This document shows positions 14,426-19,883 of a stretch of DNA of 22,514 bases, in pieces; position 1 is the first letter of the stretch, and every line of letters begins with the position of its first letter. The notes beneath the pieces were generated by a model. That model saw only the letters and a program-made list of their open reading frames with translations, was not told the DNA's origin and ran no database searches. The stretch lies in assembly GCA_948944455.1 (NCBI GenBank), contig CARBES010000018.1:1-22514 (forward strand), in the 5' to 3' direction. The translations under genes were made by a program, and so were the position numbers. The DNA is from an uncultured Candidatus Saccharibacteria bacterium (GTDB taxonomy: Bacteria; Patescibacteriota; Saccharimonadia; Saccharimonadales; Saccharimonadaceae).

Positions 14426-15742
14426 ATGGGATTGAGACTATACGACGCCTTACGTTTAAGTTGGAGAAATATCGCACAACATAAAGTTCGTAGCGCGATG
14501 ATTGTTATTACAGTTTCAATTCTTTTTAGTGCGGTGATGGCATTTAATTTTGTTTTGGATGGTCTAGATAAAACAGTTTTTGACGCCGCTATGAAAGCTA
14601 GTAACCATAAAGTTTACATTGCTACTGGCTATAGTGAAGTTTCTAGTTCTAACCAGGGCGAGTATTATAAAGTAAACAATTTGGGCGATGCGGAAAAACT
14701 CATAGAAGAAAGCATCAGGCAGCATCATGGCCAGGTTGTGGGGCAGATTGCTCAGTACAATATTGGCGATTCCCGCTGGGTGATTAATAAAGAATTAGCC
14801 ACGCGTTTTAGCAATTCAGACTTTAGTAAGCTAAAAGACAATCAAGTTCCTTACATAGGGCCAAAAGCAGAGGCTGAATCCTTTGGCGAATATCTCATGA
14901 GCGCGGATGGAAGCAAAGACAAACTTTTAGCAAAGGTCGGTACTTATCCCGTTACTAAGCCTGGCGGTCTGTTTTTATCGGGAAATAACCCTCTCAACTT
15001 ATTATTATCTAGGTTGCAGGTCTCTGGTGGTTATCCGTTAATTGTTGATGACGGTTCTGACAAAGTGATACAGTATTTGCAGAACCAGACCAGTTATAGC
15101 TCTCCGAATCGAGAAATTACGCCAGATATACAGCAGGTTGTCACAGAGTTTGATAACTATAATGATGCGATAGCTTACTATTGGGATATTGTTAGTGATA
15201 ATAACGTCCTTATGGACGTGGAGACGCTTAACGGCAGAAAGTATGTTATGCATAGTAACGAGATTTTTAGCAATGTTATTGGCGCCGAGTTAAGCATTAG
15301 GAACTTACATAATACTTTAGTTATTATAGAATTTTTGTTTATTACTATTTCGGTCATTGTCGCTACCCTTACTTTTGCTCATTTGGCGGATCAAGATGCT
15401 GCAACGATTTCCCTCTACCGCTCTTTGGGTGCCACCACCAGCAGTATTTATATAGTGTATATGCTATACTTGTTTGAACTATGCGTATTGGCCACACTGG
15501 CATGTATAGTGGTTGCTTTTAGCCTGGCCGGTATCACTTGGCTAACTAGCGCCAAAGAGCTTGCACAAAAGTTACAGGATTTTTATATGCTAAATAGCAC
15601 ACCAAATATTACTTTTTTTGAGTGCAACGATTTATTCTTTGGCATTATTGGGTCCATTGTTGCGGTTGTACCACTTTCTATGATGCTTACTCTGCACCAC
15701 TTTTCCGCTAAGCATATTGCCAAAAAGCTCCGAGCAGATTAA
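14426..15742 (+). CDS. FtsX/MacB-type ABC transporter permease
   Basis: 438 residues. ATG 14426 begins one base after the previous stop, with GGGAGGTG about 8 nt ahead, so translation is coupled. The N-terminus RLSWRNIAQHKVRSAMIVI is the typical cytoplasmic entry of FtsX/MacB permeases, followed by TM1 (about 22-43). A large extracellular domain runs to about 290. TM2-TM4 lie at about 297-318, 338-371 and 402-424. This is the complete family layout. No ATPase subunit lies in the window; it could be encoded elsewhere. Such permeases transmit ATPase-driven movement to periplasmic or wall enzymes, so pairing with a peptidoglycan carboxypeptidase suggests wall remodelling. The gene is more AT-rich than the carboxypeptidase gene before it. 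Confidence 0.82.
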   Translation: MGLRLYDALRLSWRNIAQHKVRSAMIVITVSILFSAVMAFNFVLDGLDKTVFDAAMKASNHKVYIATGYSEVSSSNQGEYYKVNNLGDAEKLIEESIRQHHGQVVGQIAQYNIGDSRWVINKELATRFSNSDFSKLKDNQVPYIGPKAEAESFGEYLMSADGSKDKLLAKVGTYPVTKPGGLFLSGNNPLNLLLSRLQVSGGYPLIVDDGSDKVIQYLQNQTSYSSPNREITPDIQQVVTEFDNYNDAIAYYWDIVSDNNVLMDVETLNGRKYVMHSNEIFSNVIGAELSIRNLHNTLVIIEFLFITISVIVATLTFAHLADQDAATISLYRSLGATTSSIYIVYMLYLFELCVLATLACIVVAFSLAGITWLTSAKELAQKLQDFYMLNSTPNITFFECNDLFFGIIGSIVAVVPLSMMLTLHHFSAKHIAKKLRAD

Positions 15743-15768
15743 GTTTGGTCATTTTGACACAAAGAGGA

Positions 15769-15798
15769 TTGTAAAAAAAATGTAAAAAGCGGTATGCT
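15769..15798 (+). promoter_or_regulatory. Tentative promoter of the small secreted protein gene
   Basis: TTGTAA (15769-15774), 18 nt, TATGCT (15793-15798). A TTGACA at 15754-15759 is wrongly spaced for this -10. Weak prediction. Confidence 0.3.
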
Positions 15799-15850
15799 TA
15801 TATATGTGTTCGATAGCGGGGTAATGCAGGTACATTATAAGAAAGGTTCA

Positions 15851-15880
15851 ATGGTGAACTATTATGAGAAAAATCCGTAG
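15851..15880 (+). CDS. Possible overlapping upstream ORF (9 residues)
   Basis: ATG 15851 lies 4 nt after GAAAGG and encodes MVNYYEKNP before a TAG. It overlaps the start of the secreted-protein gene (15864) in another frame. The only Shine-Dalgarno-like sequence here suits this start better than the main one, so it may couple or restrict translation of the main gene. Confidence 0.35.
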   Translation: MVNYYEKNP

Positions 15881-16352
15881 CATCCTGGCGATGGTGTTAG
15901 TTGTCGTCATGTCGCTTTCTGTTGTGGTTTCGGCATCTGCTGCCGAGGTTGAGGCCGACGGAGCGGCGCAGACGCCCGCCTCCACTGTGGCTGCAACCAC
16001 TGGCGATGACAATGGTGGGGTTATGCCGCTGAGTACCAATTTCTACTGGATTGGTACGAGCTACGTAACCATCGCCCGTAATAATAACGGGATCAACGGC
16101 GATATCTACATCGAGATGACCGCGGCGAAGTCGATCCCTAATGGAGACGATTACATGGGCTTCACCCACGGAGTGGGCATTATATTGTTCGACCGCAACG
16201 GTAACATTTTCGATCGCAGAGATGACATCTTTGGCGCGCAGAACCACGGTCATTTTTGGTGCGGCTCCAACATAGTGCGCGTCGACATGAGAATTGGCGC
16301 CAAGCCCTTCGGTGATACTACCGACAAGTACGAGGTGAAAGTCACCTACTGA
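15864..16352 (+). CDS. Small secreted hypothetical protein
   Basis: 162 residues. ATG 15864 is the first start after an in-frame TGA. A classic Sec signal peptide (MRKIRSILAMVLVVVMSLSV then SASAA) would be cleaved near residue 27. A short acidic linker ends in GVMPLS, a motif often seen after the signal peptide in small clostridial secreted proteins. The mature part (about 100 residues) is probably a beta-sandwich with one Cys (HFWCGSN). No anchor is present, so it should be released. The style is Firmicutes-like, which could mean transfer from, or mimicry of, a host bacterium. The Shine-Dalgarno sequence is poorly spaced (AAAGG about 17 nt upstream). The gene ends in TGA and is followed by two terminators. 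Confidence 0.75.
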   Translation: MRKIRSILAMVLVVVMSLSVVVSASAAEVEADGAAQTPASTVAATTGDDNGGVMPLSTNFYWIGTSYVTIARNNNGINGDIYIEMTAAKSIPNGDDYMGFTHGVGIILFDRNGNIFDRRDDIFGAQNHGHFWCGSNIVRVDMRIGAKPFGDTTDKYEVKVTY

Positions 16353-16448
16353 TGGTCGGTAGGTCTGGCCCGCTGACGTTATCGGAATAGTATTTCTGCA
16401 ACTTAGATTGGCAAAAACCATGCCGCAATACAACGCTATTCGAACACA

Positions 16449-16468
16449 ACCCCGGCTTCGGTCGGGGT
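16449..16468 (+). terminator. Terminator of the secreted-protein gene
   Basis: ACCCCG-GCTTCGGT-CGGGGT followed by ATTTCTTT on the plus strand. About 95 nt past the stop. Confidence 0.6.
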
Positions 16469-16482
16469 ATTTCTTTAATACG

Positions 16483-16509
16483 AAACGGAGCCATAAAGGC
16501 TCCGTTTTT
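16483..16509. terminator. Bidirectional terminator between convergent genes
   Basis: AAACGGAGCC-ATAAA-GGCTCCGTTT, a perfect 10-bp stem with T-run on the plus strand and A-run on the left. It closes both the plus-strand secreted-protein unit and the minus-strand broken gene ending at 16514. Confidence 0.75.
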
Positions 16510-16513
16510 GATT

Positions 16514-17293
16514 TTAGGTCGTGATTTGATTCAGAAGTTCCATAATAGCTGTTTCGTAAAGCTTCGCGTCGCGCGCACTACCAATGCGGCCATGCAGAGT
16601 ATTAATTTCGGCAAAATGAGCACCTTCGTACAGGTCATAAAGCACATCGTTAAGCATTATTTCGTCACTCGTGCTAATTACTACACCTACGTTTTCATTC
16701 GCAGTAAACTCCACATCAATATGCGCACCCCAAAAAATCTGGTCTACGATAAGCGCGATCGAGGTTTTGTCACCCATGTCGTCGGTTAGGATCGGCAAGA
16801 CCGACACCCAGCCCAGAGCGTAAGAGGCTAGTTCCAAAGCTGGTGCGAGATACCGAAAAAGTGGATAAAAGGTATACTCTTTATTGAGGGCCTGCGGGTG
16901 GCTACATGGATTGACCAGGATGACACCAGAATCGTAGCCAACATTCGAGTATTCGACGACTTTCGCACCGAGCGAAACTGCACAAACAACTGCGTCGCCG
17001 TCCTCAAGCATCAGGGCGTCGAGCTGAGCGCCAGCCACTTGCGGGTTAAAGCCTAGGAGCGAGAATTCAAGTAGTACCCGTTCATATTCATCGCCAAAAT
17101 CAATTTTGGCGTAGGACTTGCTGGGCTGACTTTTGAGACCAGAGATAAGCAGGAGCTTGGAGCGCGGACTCTCAGAATCGGCCGTGTCCGACTACTTCAC
17201 TGTCAGACGGCCTCCGTACATGATGCGCACAAGCGAACAAGTCAAACAATTCAGCACAAGTAGCCAAGCTATGATAACAATTGTGTTTCGCAA
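16514..17293 (-). pseudogene. Signal-anchored hypothetical gene interrupted by an in-frame TAG
   Basis: A single frame of 260 codons runs from TTG 17293 (AAAGGGG 7 nt upstream) to TAA 16514, with one stop: TAG at 17192-17194 (codon 34). The first 33 codons give a signal peptide or anchor (MRNTIVIIAWLLVLN...). After the TAG the frame continues as clear protein (LLLISGLKSQPSKSYAKIDF, then EYERVLLEFS and on). The only later canonical start is a GTG at 17038 without a Shine-Dalgarno sequence. The product resembles an exported 28-kDa protein with mixed alpha/beta content; no family recognised. The likeliest reading is a recent nonsense mutation. Stop read-through or a base-call error are alternatives. 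Confidence 0.7.
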
Positions 17294-17434
17294 GGTGATT
17301 CCCCTTTCTAAAACTTCTAAATTCTAAAAGAGCTAGTTCCCTACTTTCGCTAGCTGCTGCTAACTTTTATATAAACCACAAATAGTAATATTAGGCAATG
17401 GTAAAGATATTTTCTTACTTTTCTCAGTTTTTTA

Positions 17435-17443
17435 TGTTATAAT
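17435..17443 (+). promoter_or_regulatory. Extended -10 promoter of tRNA-Gly
   Basis: TGT-TATAAT ending 14 nt before the tRNA, with TTACTT (17415-17420) at -35 distance. Same TGTTATAAT form as the boxes at 5079 and 12382. Confidence 0.65.
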
Positions 17444-17457
17444 GGTAGAGTAACCTT

Positions 17458-17532
17458 GCGAGTGTAGTACAGCGGTTAGTATGCAAGTTTTCCAAACTTG
17501 AGATGAGGTTTCGACTACCTCCACTCGCACCA
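17458..17532 (+). tRNA. tRNA-Gly (TCC)
   Basis: Acceptor GCGAGTG (17458-17464) pairs with CACTCGC (17522-17528). The anticodon arm CAAGT-TTTCCAA-ACTTG gives TCC. The T arm is GAGGT-TTCGACT-ACCTC. CCA is encoded (17530-17532). The discriminator base is A (17529), whereas U73 is usual for bacterial tRNA-Gly. Confidence 0.93.
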
Positions 17533-17572
17533 ATAAATTAGACACCATGTCAAGATGGTGTTATTTTATTGG
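17530..17572 (+). terminator. Terminator of tRNA-Gly
   Basis: ACACCAT-GTCAAG-ATGGTGT inner stem within CCAATAAA/TTTATTGG, with a T-rich right arm and GGTTTTATAG after it. It begins in the CCA end of the tRNA. Confidence 0.75.
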
Positions 17573-17608
17573 TTTTATAGGCAATTTATGGTGTCTTCCA
17601 AAACGGCG

Positions 17609-17641
17609 AACCGCCGGACATTACTCAGCCCGGCGGTTTTT
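17609..17641. terminator. GC-rich terminator of the 236-aa gene, bidirectional
   Basis: AACCGCCGG (17609-17617) pairs with CCGGCGGTT (17630-17638) across a 12-nt loop. A T-run follows on the plus strand and GTTTTGG slightly further out on the minus strand. It sits 9 nt past the stop at 17647. Confidence 0.6.
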
Positions 17642-17646
17642 GGAAA

Positions 17647-18357
17647 TTACTCAAAGAATAAGGTCAGCTCGCCTTTTGCGTTGGCCGGCTCATGCCAGGC
17701 CTTCCAGGCCATCATGGCCAGACCTTCGCCCACCTCGAATGCATCCTCGATATACTGCCGGATCTCCATATGCCCACTAACAGAAACCCGCTGACAGACA
17801 CCAAAAATGTCGTGATCGGAACGCTGGAGCGTGATGTCTTCCTTGCCCATGGCGGCAATAGCCTGCGCTACGGCGTAGAGCACCAGCTCAGCAGCTGTAC
17901 TGTCATCACCGTCCAGGCAGCAACTCATGAGAAAGCGACCGTGGGTAGCGTTCAGAACCAGCACCATCAGCTCACCCTCGCGGTAGACCCCATTGGTCAT
18001 ATTGCGCTCATCGTTGGAGATCTCGTGCCGAACTGGGCGCCCGCCGTTGATATAGCGCGACTTGCCAGGGATCGCCAGCATCTCGTCAATCGACTCCTCG
18101 GCCATCTGGTCGGAGGTTTTCTCATAGGCACAGAGGAGGGGCTGGTAGCGATAGTTCCCTTCGGGCAAGTTGAAGCGCAGGATGCACTTAGCCTCCTCGC
18201 CAAACTTCTGTCCGTCCAAAATGAACGTGCCTCGCGTAGCATTTGGAGCTACCCTTTCCAGGGTCCCCCGAATCAATTCTTGGAGCAGGTCAGTTTCCTG
18301 CGGGAACAGGGTGGTTTCCGGCTCGTTGTGGCATTCCAGGTTGATGAAATTTTGCAT
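17647..18357 (-). CDS. Hypothetical soluble protein, 236 aa
   Basis: ATG 18357 follows GAGGGGAG at 8 nt. No signal peptide or membrane span, so probably cytoplasmic. The sequence is acidic, with mixed alpha/beta pattern and seven cysteines, including a CC pair in FLMSCCLDGDD. Notable stretches are TRGTFILDGQKFGEEAK (about 41-57), GGRPVRHEISNDERN (about 105-119) and an amphipathic C-terminal helix region (EIRQYIEDAFEVGEG) ending LTLFFE. I do not recognise a family. It is a single-gene unit with a shared-family promoter, a long structured leader and its own terminator, which groups it with the 843-, 239- and 123-aa genes. Composition is more GC-rich than in the AT-rich DNA around it. Confidence 0.75.
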   Translation of the reverse strand: MQNFINLECHNEPETTLFPQETDLLQELIRGTLERVAPNATRGTFILDGQKFGEEAKCILRFNLPEGNYRYQPLLCAYEKTSDQMAEESIDEMLAIPGKSRYINGGRPVRHEISNDERNMTNGVYREGELMVLVLNATHGRFLMSCCLDGDDSTAAELVLYAVAQAIAAMGKEDITLQRSDHDIFGVCQRVSVSGHMEIRQYIEDAFEVGEGLAMMAWKAWHEPANAKGELTLFFE

Positions 18358-18605
18358 AAAATTAACTCCCCTCAGTTGAATTTTTATGGCAAACTATGAT
18401 TTTGCCCACAATATCGACTAAGTGTTCCTTGGAATAAGTTGTAGCTTTGATTAATCAACATAGCGGGCAAAATCCCCTATTTTTTCGAATATTTCAAGGA
18501 TCGTTGACGTATATAGGTCGTCAAAAACAATTAGGCTTACTCGGGGTACTAACGTAAGGTAGTACCCCTTTTCTAGGGACTAGAAAAACCAAGCCCTATA
18601 CTTTC
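18358..18605 (-). promoter_or_regulatory. Long structured leader of the 236-aa gene
   Basis: Four pairings are visible: GGGGTACTA/TAGTACCCC (18543-18568), TTTTCTAG/CTAGAAAA (18569-18587), TTGACG/CGTCAA (about 18503-18523) and a long-range perfect 10-bp GATTTTGCCC/GGGCAAAATC (18398-18407 with 18465-18474) enclosing the palindrome TTGATTAATCAA. The last structure lies some 40 nt upstream of the ATG. No known riboswitch class recognised. The two abutting hairpins at the 5' end resemble an RNA-stabilising cap. Confidence 0.5.
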
Positions 18606-18634
18606 ATTGTAGCATAGATTGGCGGTTTTGTCAA
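18606..18634 (-). promoter_or_regulatory. Shared-family promoter, copy 4 (236-aa gene)
   Basis: Minus strand: TTGACA (18629-18634), 17 nt ending in CTATGC, TACAAT (18606-18611), then GAAAGTA. Confidence 0.8.
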
Positions 18635-18737
18635 TATACGATCATAAGGAATAAGGCCAGGAACAACTAAATATACTTCATACTAGTTGGTTTTAAACAT
18701 TCTTTAACCTGGGTGAGCATTCTTGTATTCTCCCATA

Positions 18738-18854
18738 GTAGCCTTACTAATACCTTTTCTTGAGGCGCGTCCAAGGCGCCCGTCGTTACGGGGCCTTGGC
18801 GCTACTCCTCGGCCGAGCCTCCGGATCCTCTCGAAAAGGTATTAGTAAGGCTAC
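18738..18854. repeat. 117-nt element bounded by a perfect 21-bp inverted repeat
   Basis: The arms at 18738-18758 and 18834-18854 are exact reverse complements (left arm starts GTAGCCTTAC, right arm ends GTAAGGCTAC). The 75-nt interior is very GC-rich against AT-rich flanks. It folds again through CCAAGGC/GCCTTGG (18771-18777 with 18793-18799) and contains the palindrome CTCGGCCGAG. A T-run (ATTTTTTATTTG) begins 10 nt after the right arm. No ORF. Candidates are a structured RNA, a non-autonomous palindromic mobile element or an unusual terminator. Confidence 0.6.
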
Positions 18855-18913
18855 CAAGCCACTATTTTTTATTTGTTCTTTTCCTTATTTCTTCATCCTC
18901 CCTTGATATTACT

Positions 18914-19108
18914 CTATATGGCTAGACAACGGAGGGACATGCCTCGATGCGTTTCATATGGGGCGCTAGAATCAATTCTATCAGGATAAGCTAGTAAAGT
19001 GTTTGCACTATTATTGCCTTGATCTTTTATAGCGCTAGACCAGTAAACTCCTCTAATTTCCGGATAGTATAAACCATTGCCGTAATAACTTAAAAATAAT
19101 ACATACCC
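18914..19108 (-). pseudogene. C-terminal remnant of a Fib_succ-family surface protein
   Basis: Minus-strand translation gives 64 residues with the family hallmarks: a Tyr/Gly-rich run (SYYGNGLYYPEIR), GVYWSS, and the terminal RGMSLRCLAI before TAG at 18914-18916. These are the closing motifs (YWSS...R..G.S.RC) of the Fibrobacter-succinogenes-major-paralogous domain, a C-type-lectin-like fold common in Saccharibacteria surface proteins. The frame can be followed a little further upstream through the GC-rich hairpin, but no start, signal peptide or N-terminal domain is present. It is a gene fragment. Confidence 0.65.
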
Positions 19109-19143
19109 GCTGCGGACGACGCGCTTTCCTTCGTCCGCAGCGG
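19107..19143. repeat. Perfect 13-bp GC-rich hairpin between the two gene remnants
   Basis: CCGCTGCGGACGA pairs with TCGTCCGCAGCGG around an 11-nt loop, followed by a smaller GGGGT/ACCCC hairpin (about 19152-19166). It stands out from the AT-rich surroundings and sits at the junction of the two oppositely oriented remnants. Confidence 0.55.
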
Positions 19144-19228
19144 CGGTATGGGGGTTGGCGACCCCAATAAAGACCCGAATATAGGTTTTTCTGGCATGGG
19201 TATAGGCTGCGCATTGCGCCCCAGTCGA

Positions 19229-19327
19229 ATGCTAGACTTATTGGCGTTTTATAATGATTATCTTGGACTAAGTGAGAGATACGATAGCTATCACGGTTAT
19301 CCCCTCCGTTGTCTAGCCATAGAGTAA
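19229..19327 (+). pseudogene. Second C-terminal Fib_succ remnant, opposite strand
   Basis: Plus-strand frame from 19229 to TAA 19325-19327 encodes 32 residues ending YDSYHGYPLRCLAIE. It aligns with the minus-strand remnant: LLAF...YHGYPLRCLAI against LLAY...THRGMSLRCLAI. An overlapping frame upstream (SNARLIGVL) may be the continuation after a frameshift. Only the last part of the domain is left. Confidence 0.5.
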
Positions 19328-19438
19328 TCAATGGGAGGATAAGAAAGTTAAAATGTTCGTAGGATATGATGCACTTAAGCCATTTTGATGCAAAATGCGA
19401 TTTTTAATCGTACTCATGCTTGTTATTCTCGAAAAATT

Positions 19439-19449
19439 TGCTATATAAT
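19439..19449 (+). promoter_or_regulatory. Extended -10 promoter of the 35-aa small ORF
   Basis: TGC-TATATAAT in an AT-rich stretch, about 80 nt upstream of the small ORF. No convincing -35. Confidence 0.45.
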
Positions 19450-19528
19450 GCCTCTCAGAGCCTCAGGCAGGCTAGGCATTTAAGGTTGGTAGAGTGTGGG
19501 CGTTATCTTTGGGGAAAGGAAGTGATAC

Positions 19529-19636
19529 ATGCTGAGAAGTTTGTTTTACAAGTTGTTGAGCATTTTAGTTAATCGGCTAGAGGCTAAGCAATCAAAAAAT
19601 GATACTACTGTCGTGATTATCATCAACGAGAAGTAG
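19529..19636 (+). CDS. Small ORF, 35 aa
   Basis: ATG 19529 lies 6 nt after AAAGGAAG. The peptide has an amphipathic, basic N-terminal helix (LFYKLLSILVNRL), a polar middle and a beta-like end (TTVVIIINEK). It has its own promoter-like box. Its last codons lie inside a hairpin (19601-19640) that serves as a terminator for the opposite strand, so its 3' end overlaps any leftward transcript from the orphan promoter at 19832-19860. The size and convergent overlap would fit a type I toxin or a short membrane-active peptide, but this is speculation. Confidence 0.4.
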   Translation: MLRSLFYKLLSILVNRLEAKQSKNDTTVVIIINEK

Positions 19637-19640
19637 TATC
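19594..19640 (-). terminator. Intrinsic terminator of the orphan cassette
   Basis: GATACTACT (19601-19609) pairs with AGTAGTATC (19632-19640), followed on the minus strand by ATTTTTTG (from 19600 down). There is no T-run on the plus strand. It terminates leftward transcription. Confidence 0.65.
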
Positions 19641-19712
19641 AACCATTCCTAATTTAATTTTACTAGCTAATAACGATTATGTCTAGAGTTTTGTAGAAAA
19701 ATCACGCCAAAA

Positions 19713-19811
19713 TCAAACCATCCAGTTGTGGTGTGGCCAGAGGCTCTCACCCTTCGTAAACACGGCTAAGGCACGGATTGTGCGCGATCCGTCTTCTTCA
19801 ACATACAGAGG
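19713..19811 (-). pseudogene. Remnant coding segment behind the orphan promoter, or ncRNA
   Basis: Behind promoter copy 5, the minus strand keeps an open frame of 32 codons after an in-frame TAG (19812-19814). It reads protein-like (YVEEDGSRTIRALAVFTKG, ending WPHHNWMV before TGA 19713-19715) but has no ATG. A GTG gives at most 16 residues. It may be the C-terminus of a deleted gene, with the whole 19594-19826 transcript now a non-coding RNA. A 6-bp ACGGAT/ATCCGT hairpin lies inside. Confidence 0.35.
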
Positions 19812-19826
19812 CTAGAACTGCCCACC

Positions 19827-19860
19827 ATTCTATGGTAGCATAGAATCGCCAAAATGTCAA
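19827..19860 (-). promoter_or_regulatory. Shared-family promoter, copy 5 (orphan), with operator-like palindrome
   Basis: Minus strand: TTGACA (19855-19860), 17 nt ending in CTATGC, TACCAT (19832-19837). A perfect inverted repeat ATTCTATG-gtag-CATAGAAT (19827-19846) covers the -10, a plausible repressor site. It begins 24 nt past the stop of the 623-aa gene and drives no intact ORF. Confidence 0.65.
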
Positions 19861-19883
19861 TGGTTAAACCATGCCTGACAGTT

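Larger units (their letters stand above)
18897..19338. repeat. Imperfect inverted repeat formed by two homologous gene ends
   Basis: The segment 18897-18936 and the reverse complement of 19302-19338 match over about 37 positions with a few small indels and substitutions. Both encode LRCLAI, a stop and about 15 nt of downstream sequence (GGGAGG). The repeat is therefore explained by two Fib_succ-type gene 3' ends lying tail-out. Between them a perfect 13-bp hairpin (19107-19119 with 19131-19143) marks the point where the homology is lost. Confidence 0.6.

Noticed and set aside
19053..19331. 92-codon minus-strand frame
   Set aside because: It crosses both Fib_succ remnants in a different frame from the one carrying GVYWSS and RCLAI.
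18897..19338. Insertion sequence or MITE bounded by terminal inverted repeats
   Set aside because: The repeats are coding ends of two paralogous genes with stop codons inside, and there is no transposase or obvious target duplication.
18897..19338. Diversity-generating retroelement (template and variable repeat)
   Set aside because: No reverse transcriptase in the window, and differences between the two ends include indels and are not confined to adenines.
18897..19338. Shufflon-like invertible segment
   Set aside because: In shufflons the alternative C-termini point inwards from the recombination sites; here they point outwards and no recombinase is present.
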